From NCBI GenBank assembly GCA_001931905.2, contig MSJI02000807.1, forward strand, positions 62,001 to 126,000: DNA of 64,000 bases. The letters are read 5' to 3'. Position 1 is the stretch's first letter; each line of letters begins with the position of its first letter. The DNA comes from Cladosporium sp. IMV 00045. Taxonomy: Eukaryota > Ascomycota > Dothideomycetes > Cladosporiales > Cladosporiaceae. Positions 23,312 through 34,772 of the stretch are shown piece by piece. Under the pieces are notes generated by a model, which ran no database searches, was not told the origin of the DNA, and was given only the letters and a program-made list of their open reading frames with translations. The translations under genes were made by a program, and so were the position numbers.

Positions 23312-25365
23312 TCAACCAAGCATAGTCTGCCAGTTTTGTTCATGGGCTATTTGAAGCCAGTGGACGCGTGCATCGCCTCGATCAAGCCTTTCCCAAGCCT
23401 CCTTGATGATATCAAGAATCTGAAGTACCTGCTTCTGTGGGTATTTACGAGACAAAGCAAGCATCCGAGAGTCGACAAGGCCACGGCCTTCAAGTACCTT
23501 GTCGTGATGTGCATTCTGATGTTCTGGGGTCGAAGCGCCACTAGGTGTTCGTAACTGGCTTCCAGCAGATACCAAGACAAGCATGTGCATCCGACACGTT
23601 GCTGAGTGGATTGAGACGTCCTTTATGAGGTCAAGTGTGTGCAGAGCAATAGCGGACAGCCAGGAGTCTCGTCTTTCAGGAAATCCAGAGTTTCCGATGG
23701 GCTCTACAAAGTTGGGCTCAACAGAGGGAGGAAACGGCTCACCTCGATCTATTCGAGCGTCGAGCAGAGTCGGGACAATCATATAAAGCTCCAGAGGCCA
23801 ACAAATCGGTAAGCCTCGGCGGTACGGAGTAGGTCGATTTTGGGTGTGTATTTGTCACCATACTCCTCAATGTCTTCGATATCAGGCAGTCTAATAGACT
23901 GGAGAAGACGTTCCAGCGACCCTGACCACTGCTCGTCAATCTCATCCTTCGCAGATCTCTCCTGCGCGTAGGACTCCCCCATCATAGCCAGCCTGCTCAT
24001 GCGCCTTCGAAGAACCCGACCAACTTCTGCCAGCGCAAAGTGCAGTTCGGGAGCAACTCCGGTCCATGGGTGTGGTGACACAGACTCCCCTCTCCCGGGC
24101 ATCGGTGGATCAGGCGCACCGAAACCTGGAAATGGCATCATGGCCACAGGCTCGAAGAAGCTGGCGAGCATTTCCCAGTGCATGAATGCATCGAGATAAA
24201 ATTTCTCGTTTGGAAGAGGCGAGCTGGACTGTCTGTTGGATCGAAGATACATCTGAATCAGGTTTCGAGCGATGAACAGATACTGCAAACCAAGGTCAGA
24301 GGGCTGATGCCAGGCCGAGGAAAGGCCCAGCAGCAAACAACTCATCAGTACCTTGTCCAATGCGATCTTACCTGCGCGATATCTTCGTAGATCGATTTGG
24401 AGAGACTTCCACGATTGCATGCGTTTCATACGTCCAAGAGGTGCCATGTAGAGATAATGATTTGAGAGATGAGCGATAGCCATGCTCTGGATCGAAAGAT
24501 GGACAGTGGCGGAGTCCTTCCTTAGATCAGCCACAATGCTTCGAAAAGGGTTTCGGTCTGAGTCGAAGCAAGAATACAGCGCGCAGACTTCGGAAAAATA
24601 GTGTTGCACTAAATGCTCTTCTGAGAAGCGAGCAGTCTTTGAGGGTGTAGCTAAGCGATAAAATGCGCCTAGAAGGCTTCCGCTGTCCTTTCGCTCCGAG
24701 TCTTGATCTGAAGGCGTATTTGAGGGAACTTGCGCAGGATCGTTCAAGGGCGAAGCGTAGCTCCCTGAGCCTTCTGAAGCATGATGAGCATCACCATGCC
24801 ATGGCACTGGTAGAAGCGGAAGAGTGTATGGATCAAGGCCCATGGGCATCACCCGGCCTTCTACGCCTCCCATGCCAGTCAGAGGGTCATATGCTGCGAA
24901 AGGTGCTTGGCCAGAGCCGAAAATCTGGGCCATACTGTCAGGATTGAACTCTTCGTAACCGCCGAGTCCATAATTCATCCAGTCGAGTACCGCTGGGTCA
25001 TATTCCATTTGGCTAGGGGGCCAGGAATGCGTCGTAGGCGGGCCAGTCATTGCAGTCTCTTCCGGCTCAGGTGCTTGTTCGTCGTCTGGTGCTGATGCCA
25101 CATTTTGCTCGGTTGGCTTCGATTCCGGCGCAGACTTCGTCTCACTTTTTCGTCTTGATTTGGCCTTGCGTTCTTGAGAGGCCTCTCCAGCGTCGAATTT
25201 CTCATGTTTTCTTGACCATTTGAGCTGAGGTGTGAACCCCGGACACTCAGCGCCTGCATTCACACATACTTGACAAGCAGGCCGAGTTTCGTCGCACTTG
25301 AGCTTCTTTGTCTTACAGCGCTGGCAGCCGGTGTGGGATTTTGAAGAATTCAAAGTCCTCTTCAT
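23312..25365 (-). pseudogene. Zn2Cys6 transcription factor with a one-base frame break
   Basis: The N-terminus holds a complete Zn(II)2Cys6 binuclear cluster, C14-x2-C17-x6-C24-x6-C31-x2-C34-x6-C41, with the basic run KTKKLK between the second and third cysteines. A long linker and the fungal-specific regulatory domain follow. The first frame ends at 23779. Homology-like reading continues at once in another frame (TAEAYRFVGL | LELYMIVPTLLDARI) down to 23312, so one base appears to be missing in the GGCCTCTGG stretch at 23791-23800. No intron of workable size fits. Joined, the protein would be about 684 residues, the usual size. It may regulate the neighbouring oxidoreductase genes. Without RNA or read evidence I cannot tell mutation from assembly error. 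Confidence 0.75.
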
Positions 25366-26629
25366 GACGGTATTCGAAACAAATTCATCAGGTAAAGATG
25401 GCTCCTGTCACCAAATGTTGTTTGCCGGCGATGTTGTTCGTTGATGAGTGAGCGATACTCGGGCTATGAACAATCTCCGCAGCCTGAAGGGAAACGGTTT
25501 CCTGAAGAGGCAGCTTTTCCCACAACAATCTCTAGTAGTTGCTGGAACAAGTACATGATAAGCGCTTCAAGAGCACAGAAGTGACATTGTGATCAATTAG
25601 AGAATGTGTACGAGAGCATTCACAACTGCTGCTAGCAACGATTCAACACTATGCAAGATGTGTAGGCATATGAAGAGGAATAATAAAATATACCTTACAG
25701 AGAAGTCCGGAAGAATGCCCCCGAACGAGCCGATCCGTTTAGTTCCTTGGCTACCCGAACGATCAAGTCATGGTGACTGTCAAAATCTCACCCTACGCTT
25801 CGGTCACCCGGTACTACAGTCGCCTAGACCTTCTTCAAATCGCTTTCTCTACATATCCACATATGCCTACCTTATACAGTTCGAAAATGATCGTTACTTT
25901 GGCCCTACGGCATATGGTCGTAACTCGTGATAGTTGGCATGATCCATGCCATTTCGCTGAACCACCAACTGAAACCACCAAGGGCTAAAGTCAATGATCT
26001 GACGCCGGCAGGGCCTTTACTAAAGTTAAGGAATTTTCCAGAATGGCTCGCTCATCGACACAGTTGAGGCGCAACCTCACTCATGGAATGCTGGATTCGC
26101 TCTGGTTTCTTGAGGCAGGCAGTCTTCTGACCAAGGTGGCCATCGATGTGCGGAACGAGCTTCTCCTAACCAGACCACAAAATGACCCAAGCTAAGAGCC
26201 TTCCTCTTGCATCTGAAGACACAATCGCGAACTGCGATTGTGCTTCAAACGGTGCTGAGCGGACTACTTCGGTGCAGATCTTCTCAGAGGGACTACAACT
26301 AGCCCGTGGGGCTGGGACACGTCTGACGCACTGTCAATGCTTGCGTGGTAGACGCGCGATAACGTCTTATGGTGCATATGCCTCGAAGAGTAGAGATCTC
26401 TGCTGGCGGTATCACGGAGACCGGACCTCCATTGCATATCCACAAATTCGCCGCCGCAATCCCTTATTCTGGTACTTGCGAACTATGCGTTAGCTTATGC
26501 GATCATGGTGTGTGATACATCGCGCTAACGGCGGTGTATCGAACCTAGTTAAGATGCAGGGCTTCGTCACAAAGCTCCATCGTGAATAATAAGCCTTACG
26601 TGGAAGACGCTGTGTAAAACAACACCAAA
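25366..26629. promoter_or_regulatory. Divergent promoter region, regulator and DUF1254-like gene
   Basis: About 1.26 kb between a minus-strand regulator and a plus-strand secreted protein gene. Short frames only (up to 108 codons), none with recognisable domains. Base composition is clearly more AT-rich than around the core genes. Confidence 0.45.
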
Positions 26630-28084
26630 ATGCAGTTCTGCATTTATGGGACTTCGCTGCTACTTCTTGCCTTATCAGGCGTTTCCGCGATGCAGTACCA
26701 GAACACCATGACCGCCCAAAGCGCAACAGAACTCGCCCTGATCTACGCATACCCATTGCTCGCTTATCAAAAGGCCTTCTCAAGTTTATCGCCGCTCATC
26801 GGCGTGAATAACTTTGGACACTCCCGTCAACTTGCCACATCCACCAACCGACATGTGGTGAAACCTAACGTCGACACGCTCTACTCAACATCCATCTTCG
26901 ATGTCAGCAACCAGGACGTTATTGTCAAACTTCCTGCGATTCCGGAAGACCAATATGCTTTACTCTCATTCCACAGCTTATACGGCGACAATTTCGCGAT
27001 CGTGGATAGGCAGCATCTCGATCACACGAAAGCCTTTCGCCTCAGCTACCAGCAAGACGATTCGACAAGGGCAGCTGCGTACCATAATCCAGCTCACGAT
27101 GCTTCTGGAGAAGGACTGATTTCATCACCCACAACATTCGGTTTTGTCATGGTCCGCTGGCTAGTGAAAAGAGACAATCTTAGCGTCGTTCACTCCCTCC
27201 AGAATTCTACAACAATTGAAGTACTCCCCGGAACGAATGATGGCAATTTGCTCAACAGTCCGACAATTGACAACGTACAATGGAACAATAGCAACGTGTC
27301 GCCGGCGGAAGACGCATTGCGACTGCTTTGTCAAGTCGGAACTGCTAATCGACCCAAACCTGTCAAGGAGAATCTCACTATAGAAGAGGTTATGGAAAAG
27401 GCTGGGCTATGTGATGGCATCAAGACAACAAGCATCGATCTTGACGTTGTTAATAGTAACGCTTTGGCCTATGCAAAGACCGCAGGTCAAGAAGCTACGC
27501 AATGTCTGAACAATGGCTGGTCGGCAGTCAAAGCCAACCTCACAGGAAACTTTGGCCTGGACTACGGACTCCGGATGGAAATTGCATCGACTGGTTATCT
27601 TATGCTTCAGGCGCCATACGCCCTCTATCCAAGCTGGACTAACCGCACCGCCGCCCGGCCTATGGAAGGTCTACGCCTCGATCTCGGCCCTAACGAGTGT
27701 TACATCTATACTTTCTCAGGCAAGCCCAAGCTTCACGGACTTGGTTTTTGGAGTTTGACTGCTTACGATACTGATGGATATTTGATTGATAACTCACGCA
27801 ACGTCTATTCACTCGGCGATCGGAGTAACATCAGATATTCATCTGGCGAACCAGTGTACGGATCGGAAGCGGATGCAGAGCAGGATGCACCATTTCAGCT
27901 ATTGATCCAGCCGGCTGACGTTACGCCACCGTCGGACTGGACAGACAACTGGCTGCCTGGTCCCAGAGGCGGTGGGACAATTACCGCTCTACTGCGATGG
28001 TATAACGCTGACGAATCCTTGATGGATGGGTCATACCAATACCCCGTCGTTACGAAACAGGGCGCATACGAGTCCGTCGCTTAG
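26630..28084 (+). CDS. Secreted DUF1254/DUF1214-like protein
   Basis: This intact 484-residue protein begins with a signal peptide (hydrophobic core YGTSLLLLALSGVSA) and has many N-x-S/T sites. The first half matches the DUF1254 pattern: an Ala/Tyr-rich helix (LALIYAYPLLAYQKAF), then PNVDTLYSTSIFDVS and a Tyr/Phe-rich beta region. The second half has the DUF1214 features LGPNECYIYTF and GFWSLTAYDTDGYLIDN, ending in a WLPGPRGGG motif near the C-terminus. The biochemical activity of this family is not established; fungal members are often secreted and some sit in metabolite clusters. Codon use is less GC-ending than in the core genes. It converges on the acyltransferase with 169 nt between stops. 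Confidence 0.8.
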   Translation: MQFCIYGTSLLLLALSGVSAMQYQNTMTAQSATELALIYAYPLLAYQKAFSSLSPLIGVNNFGHSRQLATSTNRHVVKPNVDTLYSTSIFDVSNQDVIVKLPAIPEDQYALLSFHSLYGDNFAIVDRQHLDHTKAFRLSYQQDDSTRAAAYHNPAHDASGEGLISSPTTFGFVMVRWLVKRDNLSVVHSLQNSTTIEVLPGTNDGNLLNSPTIDNVQWNNSNVSPAEDALRLLCQVGTANRPKPVKENLTIEEVMEKAGLCDGIKTTSIDLDVVNSNALAYAKTAGQEATQCLNNGWSAVKANLTGNFGLDYGLRMEIASTGYLMLQAPYALYPSWTNRTAARPMEGLRLDLGPNECYIYTFSGKPKLHGLGFWSLTAYDTDGYLIDNSRNVYSLGDRSNIRYSSGEPVYGSEADAEQDAPFQLLIQPADVTPPSDWTDNWLPGPRGGGTITALLRWYNADESLMDGSYQYPVVTKQGAYESVA

Positions 28085-28253
28085 AACATGCAGGTTCACC
28101 ACGGACCAAATGGCTGTTTGTATAGTCTTAAGCGTTCCGGCTGAAAATCAAAAACGTTTGATCATCTATACGTAAATGTTGAATACCTTTTATGCGCTCG
28201 TTCCTGTGCATCTTCCAATTTGTAGTTGTGCTTTCGTCCAACAAGCTAATCAG

Positions 28254-29615
28254 CTATCCCAGATACTGTGCATACTTCGAAATTTGGCTATCTGCCTTCA
28301 GATGTGCCAAGTCTCCTTCATGTAGGCATGTGGTGACCATAATGTCCCCGCTCGGCATGGCCGGTAATGTGACCGTCAAAGATTCCATTAGCAGAAGACG
28401 AGTCAACCGAACTGCCTCCGCAACGCCCAATCCAAGCGAAAAGTCTAGATCGTACACAGGGATAGCTGCATACGAACTCAATACAACATCCCTCGGCCTA
28501 CCCACCTTAGCCAGGACTTTCAAGCAATTCTTGTCCGCGGTTCGTGAGAGTGTCGTTATCACCGAGCGCGTGTAATATGATACACTTGGCGATGTGGAAG
28601 TCAGCCTATCGCGCAGTGCCGACGCGACGACACCAAGTGGAAGCTCAGCAAGCTCTCCAAAAGAGTACTTGTGATAGAGCGTATTTTGAGCAAGGCCAGG
28701 GTATTCGGGTGGTATATCCAAAGTTCGACGCACATCTACGGCTCGTAACGCTGTAGACAAGTTGTCTGGGCTGACGCGGTGCAGACGTGCCCGGGCAATG
28801 GATTGCCATAGGAATGCAGACAAAGCGTCGTCTTTCGAAATATATTCTGAAGTGCGCGTGCTAGTAGCATTGGCCTTCAGCGCTGCAATTGAGGCGGACG
28901 AAAAAGAAAAGGTTGCCCAACGAATCTTTTTAGCCGCATCTTGGGCCTGCGTTGCAGTTGTTGCAGGTACCGGAACTAGAGGCGTTTGGTGAAAAAGCTC
29001 ATCCCCAGCCTGGTATGTCGCGTCCAGGAGTGGCAAGAGATCACGGCGAGGCATGTTGCCAATATTCAATTGTTGTTCGTCGAAGTTATCTCCACGGCAC
29101 GCTTGTGAAAACCAACGAATGATCTGGGCTTGCCCAGGCATGTCCATGGCAGAATGATTCCCGCTGAAAACGAGAACAAGGCCATCGGCCACTAGATTTG
29201 CTTGCACCAACAGTACGGCGTTGTCGATTTGTGGTTCCAATATCAGTGAGGAACGAGGTGCAAAGACATCCTCCTCCAACAAATGCATAGCAAAGCCGGA
29301 TCGCTTGAGCTTGTGAATGTCAGGAACAGACGGTGTGTTCCTATGATCCTTCAATATGATCTGAGGCTTCTTATGCCTTGACACTATCTTGTAGGTGCCC
29401 GTATCGTTCTTTGCCGGGTCGCTGCCTTCGTTGACTACCTTTCCAGCTATCCATGGAAAGTTTTCGACAAGTTTTTCGAGACCGTTCTGCAAAGTATAGA
29501 TGAGTTTCGAAGTGCTCTCATCTTCGGGTCGATCAAAGCACCATGCGATATTAGTTGCGAGTCGAGCCCATCCTGGCCGCTGCTCCAAGATGTTGAGGCA
29601 GTCATCTTGATTCAT
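28254..29615 (-). CDS. BAHD-type (trichothecene 3-O-acetyltransferase-like) acyltransferase
   Basis: A single exon encodes 453 residues with the layout of fungal BAHD-fold acyl-CoA-dependent transferases. The catalytic HxxxD motif is H154-S-A-M-D158. The usual structural DFGWG motif near the C-terminus is replaced by a diverged DFSLGLG at about residue 391. The N-terminus, with LEQRPGWARLATNI and a Pro/Asp region, fits the usual start of fungal members. The predicted reaction is transfer of an acyl group to a hydroxyl or amine of a small molecule; the substrate cannot be read from sequence. Neighbouring P450s could supply the hydroxyl. It is a cytosolic-type protein without a signal peptide. 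Confidence 0.8.
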   Translation of the reverse strand: MNQDDCLNILEQRPGWARLATNIAWCFDRPEDESTSKLIYTLQNGLEKLVENFPWIAGKVVNEGSDPAKNDTGTYKIVSRHKKPQIILKDHRNTPSVPDIHKLKRSGFAMHLLEEDVFAPRSSLILEPQIDNAVLLVQANLVADGLVLVFSGNHSAMDMPGQAQIIRWFSQACRGDNFDEQQLNIGNMPRRDLLPLLDATYQAGDELFHQTPLVPVPATTATQAQDAAKKIRWATFSFSSASIAALKANATSTRTSEYISKDDALSAFLWQSIARARLHRVSPDNLSTALRAVDVRRTLDIPPEYPGLAQNTLYHKYSFGELAELPLGVVASALRDRLTSTSPSVSYYTRSVITTLSRTADKNCLKVLAKVGRPRDVVLSSYAAIPVYDLDFSLGLGVAEAVRLTRLLLMESLTVTLPAMPSGDIMVTTCLHEGDLAHLKADSQISKYAQYLG

Positions 29616-30217
29616 AGTGTGGCTTTTGACGCGTGTCGATCACGGGCTGGACGTATATGTGGGAGTTCGCGTATGGAATCAGCTGTTCTCTCATAAACCA
29701 GCGGCCAACAGGTGCTATCCACAGCGGTGTAGTTTGACTTCCATAGGGCGTCAAATGGATAAAATGAAGCGCTAATGATGCAGCATGTGTACCTTATTTG
29801 AACACAAAACGCACGGTCCCATGATACGTGATCTTGTTCCCTTAATGCGAGTATTATGTGGATCCGACACCAGGAATGCCCTCAACGGAACCATCTACGC
29901 TCGTTCTATTGAAGCAGCCACGGCAGCCACGCGGTAGTTCTAGTACCCAGTGTGATCTATTCGAGGATCAAGCCATTATAAGAAGGATGCTATACTTAAG
30001 ATGTAGTCACCATTAAAAACAGCTGCAATGGACCAGGATTTACTCAAGTCTCTGGATGTGTCTCATATCGCTGCATCGGTATCGTCGTCTCAATGCCAAG
30101 TTGTGTCCTGCTCTATTGGCGCAATGGATAAGTACAAGACAGAGTAATTGCCACAAGTCTGTTGCGGTGAGTCTCCTCATAGTGTCTAACTTGGTCTGCC
30201 CAATGAGTGAACTGTCC
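29616..30217. promoter_or_regulatory. Intergenic region upstream of the acyltransferase
   Basis: About 600 nt between the acyltransferase start and the stop of the next minus-strand P450. It holds no convincing coding frame and probably carries the acyltransferase promoter and the P450 3' end. Confidence 0.45.
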
Positions 30218-32145
30218 CTATCGAAGCCTAACATCGAAAGTCGCCGTAACGCTAGGAATCGGGAACTCGTTTCTATCCAGCCCCTTCGGCTTCGATCCTT
30301 TCGCTTCAACTTGATAATTCACTAGCACATGTGCCAACATGATCTTCATCAAATGTGCGGCGAAGAAGCGACCAGGGCAAGCGTGGCGTCCATGGCCCCA
30401 AGCAAGAAAATTGTCGGCCGGCATTGACAAGCTGCTCTGCTTTCGTTGCAAATATGCCTCCGCGTCATCATTTGATCCAGGAACAGCGTAGCGGAAAGCA
30501 TTGTATCTTTCGCCTTCGTTGTAAGACTCCGAGTCTCGTTGGATGTGATGATTTGGTGCGGCTACTCTTACGCCTCTGGGAACATGGAAGCCGTCAAAGT
30601 CGACACCGTTTGGTGCAGTCACCTGCCACAGGTAAGTACATGCCACTGTAACCTTCGAAGAATCGATCGATCACTTACCATTCTGTGCATTCCTATCGTG
30701 CGTACGGATAGACGCATCGATTCTTTGATGGCGGAATCAACCAGGACTAGATCGTTCAGAGCAGCCTTGTTCAATTGTCCGCCATGGGCATTCAAAACGG
30801 TATCACACTCCTTACGAAGCTCGCCAACGAAGTCTGCAGCGTCTGGAGAATGGAACAAGTCAAGAAATGTGTTCGTGATAGCCTGTACACGAGTCAGATG
30901 GCCCATGAAGAGAAATTGTAAATGTTCTAATGTGAACTCACGATGCTGGTAGTATGGATGGCTACCATGTTCAACGCAAGAAGACGGCGGCAGATGATCT
31001 CGGTATCAAGGTCAATGAGTCTGCCCCTCTCAATGCTCTCCTCGATGATCCATTGTAGAGCATCGTTCTAATCGGAAACTCGTTAGCGTTAAATGCAACC
31101 AGATCTGTATCTGAGTAATCAAGACTCACATGGGCTACATGAGATGATCCTTGATTTTTTTGATGCTGCACTTCCGCCAGACGCTTTTTGATCACCGGTT
31201 CGGCTGCCTTTAAACAATCTGCGAAATGTTTTCTTGTAGCCGAAGTCAGCCAGGGAGCGGCAATGGGACGTAGCCACTTCGGTAGCATGTTGATGCGAGC
31301 CGCTGCCGTGAACAAAGCTAGTGTGTACTGCCATGACCCAGTCAAAAACTCGGCACTACGACCTACGCCAGCATGGTCAGCATCGGAATCGCAAATAGGA
31401 TCTAGTATACTCACAGAGTTCAACTCCAGAAAGCACACGATTTGCAGCTCTGCTGACAATCTTAATACAAGATCGATATACTGGAATCTTAGTGGTTTTG
31501 TCTTTCTCTGCACTCCAGTTCGAAGCAAATGCTGACGCTAATTCGCGATACAAGTCTTCGCTGAATGTCGGCAGCTTGCGGGTAAGTTGGCGTTTGACGA
31601 CCGAAAGGTGAATAGGATGCAGGTAAACTTCTGGACGGGATGTGTATGAATTGGCCAGTTGTTCCCAATGTATGATGTGAAGGTCGACCTCATCGTCTGA
31701 CTTCCTCACAAGCTCGCGGACTTGAGACGGGGGAAGAACGAGCACAGGATTGCCAGCGAACTTGGGTAGCACAAAGGGCATGCCATCCTTCGAGTACTAA
31801 TATTCGGAATACACGATCTTAGAGTTCATCTTACATTCGACAAAGCTTGCTTGTACGTACCTCCTGATAACATGTTTCCACGATCTCGCGAGTATGGCGA
31901 ATGGCCTCAATGCCGGCCCTTGTTTCTGGAAAGACATGTTTGCCCAAAATACCAGCCCATGGATGAGAAGCCCAGAACTTGCGTGAGGCTGAGTTACTGA
32001 TATAATTGATAAAAAAAATAGCGCAACAAACAGCCAACACAAGCAATGTCAGGACCACAGTGCGATGAAAACTGTCGTTCATATCCATGCCGCCCAGAAG
32101 CGGTGTTGTATGAGCATCCAGAGATGCCATTTCCTCGGTCGCCAT
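30218..32145 (-). CDS. Cytochrome P450 monooxygenase, six exons
   Basis: Six exons, complement(30218..30622, 30679..30882, 30942..31067, 31130..31362, 31415..31796, 31861..32145), join in frame to 544 residues. A single membrane anchor lies near residues 36-60 (VVLTLLVLAVCCAIFFINYI). The ExxR motif is in the helix IKESMRLS, and the haem loop is WGHGRHACPGRF with Cys492. The layout resembles fungal ent-kaurene-oxidase-like P450s (PKFAGNPVLVLPPSQVRELVRKS is cut by no intron), but I do not assign a family. Trp occupies the first position of the haem signature, where Phe is usual. All introns are 52-66 nt with good donors. An upstream in-frame ATG exists at 32172. The substrate is unknown; the context suggests small-molecule oxidation at the ER. 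Confidence 0.88.
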
Positions 32146-33620
32146 AATGCAAAGGCAATGTAGGAGCCTCAAAGATATCCCTTCATTGCGAAAGATGAGA
32201 AACCCTCACCTCTCACAGGCCGCACCCTCTTGACAAGCACACCGCCGGAAGCTTCGTGAGTCCCACCGAGCACACCGACGCCTTATTGAATGCACGTATC
32301 CACCAACATTTTGACTCTAGTCAGTTACATCTTATCGCTCAACGTCCTAATGCATCAAAACCATGTCGTATTCCAGCCCATGATGGCATAGAGGTGGGGA
32401 ATACGGAATTAGTCGCGAGCGTGCATATCAAGGCCCATCCGACGCTTTGGTTTTCGTTCCACGCGCGGTTGAAACGATCTGCAACGCATATGATGGACAC
32501 GCAACCACGCCAGCCGCGCAAGAATTCTGGAAAGGGAGACTGCCACACTGCAAGGAAGTCCCCGGATATTTCTTGGTCTAGGTAGCGTGCATGTGTTGAG
32601 CAGTCAACGCTCGGCCACATCGGCTCATGGATGAACTGAGTCGAGCAGTGTCAGCACCAAAAGTGGACTTATTACGACATTCTTTGCCCTTGCTGGCTAC
32701 ATGCTTTATGACAGCCACGTCGAAATTGGTTCCAATTATGTCAACGCTGCTGTTGTCACTGGAGCGATGGAGAAAACACACGCACTCTAAACGTATGCGA
32801 AAGGTGCTTAGTAGCGTATGGCACCAAAGGGTATTGGAAATTGCAACCCCTTGAACCAGGCTATTGGTACTTGAGGAGACGGAACGATCGCAGGGTCTTA
32901 TACAACCGCGATGCTATAGCTGAACCCAGAATGCGACAACATGGTGCCTCGTATACACGTACCAAGTCGCTCTAGAAACTAAAGAGAACGCTATCGAGGC
33001 CCAGTAATTGCTAAGACGATGACTTACTATGCGACGTTGGGAGAAGTTTTTCCAGCGAATTAGGTTCGCCGAGGAAAAAACTCTTTCGTGAACGGTGCTG
33101 TTTGCAACATTGAGCTATGTGTGTTGAGGCTCAAACATGCATGATGATGAGACAAATGGGTATTATTGATATTGGTGCATACGTAAGTGTGCCCGGCTCG
33201 AAGATCTGCCTGAAAGGCTCAAATGAATCCATGTGGGCTTGCATATAGATCCACCATTGCATTGCGCTTAACTGCAAAAGGAAAATGGATCTTTAGCGGG
33301 CGATCTTCTAGCATGCCGGGCGGTTACCGGCGCTAAACGTGACCCGTGCTGCGACCCGCCGTTATGGTTAGTTGACCCGGCTAGGACGTTGCCTCCTATA
33401 GGGCGCACCTGTTCCACCAGGTTGGTATTAGAACAAACTTCACGTTAATGCAGAGGATTTGATGATCGGACCGCAATGGTCTCGCGGTAACACGCATGGA
33501 CTTCATCCTATCTCTCAGACCTAGGGTCAGATGTGACCGCTCATAGCGCTCAAAGCGGTCTATGAAGGTCTTGCGATTCCTGCCATCGAATCGCTCTGTC
33601 CTAGTCTAACTGCACCAAAC
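32146..33620. promoter_or_regulatory. Divergent 1.5-kb region with a CGG-N3-CCG inverted site
   Basis: The region separates a minus-strand P450 from a plus-strand sulfotransferase-like gene. No coding frame is convincing. At 33321-33329 the sequence CGGTTACCG forms a perfect inverted CGG/CCG pair of the kind bound by Zn2Cys6 dimers, within a CCGG-rich patch (33316-33400). Its use by the nearby regulator is only a possibility. Confidence 0.4.
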
Positions 33621-34595
33621 ATGGCACAGCCAACGCATTTCGCAGATTACACGTGCGTAGTCACAGACATTGACAGGAAGCAATATGGCAAACGGACAGT
33701 GCCTATGAAGGTTTTGATGCTGGGTATGGGGAGGACAGCAACAGAATGTACGTCAAGTCCATCGACACAGTAATGCATTGGTCACTGATTAATCCCAACA
33801 GCAACAAGTGCAGCATTGCGTCTCCTGGGAATCAACGAGATGTACCACGGCTGGCAGCCGTTGTTTGAAAATCCTCGCGATAATGAGATGTGGATGGAAG
33901 CTATTGAGGCAAAGTTCGATGGCAAGGGCAAGCCTTACGGTCGTGCTGAGTTCGATAAGCTGCTGGGTCACTGTCAAGGTGTATCAGACATGCCCGCAAT
34001 CGTCTTCGCCGAAGAACTCATCGCCGCTTATCCTGAGGCGAAAGTGATTCTTACCCATCGAAACTTTGACACATGGTACAAGTATATTTCATGAACGCTA
34101 CCAGAGGACCGTTCGAACGTCGCTAATACATTCAGATCATGCATGGAAACCTGCGAACGCCGCTTTGCCCACCCGTTGACCAAAGGTCTGATTCCAATCA
34201 CCAATTTCCTTCGCATGCACAGCCGCTGGACTCGACCTGCATTCAAGCGTAGCTGGGAGATCCTCTTCGATGGCGATTTCACAAACAACGCCAAAGAAGG
34301 TTACGACCGCCATTATGAGCATGTTCGTTCTCTTGTGCCGAAAGACCGGCTCCTCGAATACAATGTAAAGGATGGATGGGCTCCATTGTGCAAGTTCCTC
34401 AACGTCGAACACCCTGGGTTCGAATTCCCAAGAGGAAACACGACAGAAACACTCAACAAACGCTTCGAAGCTGCCCTGAAGCTGACGTTGAAGGCGATTT
34501 TCAAGCGGCTGGCTTTCCTGGGAATCGGAACACTCGCTCTTGCATACGGCAGCATGTTTCTGTACGGACAGGGGCTGCTTGCGTGGCGAAGATAA
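33621..34595 (+). CDS. Sulfotransferase-fold protein (Sulfotransfer_4-like) with C-terminal membrane segment
   Basis: Three exons, join(33621..33747, 33802..34081, 34136..34595), give 288 residues. The first intron interrupts the P-loop-like PAPS-binding motif, which after splicing reads LGMGRTATESTSAALRLLGI. The second conserved element, VILTHRNFDTWYKS, resembles the 3'-phosphate-binding strand and is also completed by splicing. Conserved acidic patches include FAEELIAAYPEAKV. The C-terminus has a hydrophobic segment (LGIGTLALAYGSMFLYGQ) that probably anchors the protein. Fungi have many such proteins, often annotated as sulfotransferase or NAD-dependent epimerase-like, with little biochemistry. 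Sulfonation is therefore an inference. Donors are GTACGT and GTATAT, with introns of 54 nt each. Confidence 0.8.
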
Positions 34596-34772
34596 CAATG
34601 TAGAAAGCAATTCTGTTGCTGTGTACTTTGATCCATCTGCTGAGTTGTTTTACACGCATCTGATGAATGTGCCAAAATTGGGAACATAACATACCTGCAA
34701 GCATCAAGCGGTTTCTGTAATAAAATGTTTTCAATTCGATGTATAACAATCTAAGTAATGACAAGTGTTGAT

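Noticed and set aside
30385..30420. Trp in place of Phe at the first position of the P450 haem signature
   Set aside because: I considered this as a lesion, but Trp occurs at this place in other fungal P450s and all key residues, including Cys492, are present.
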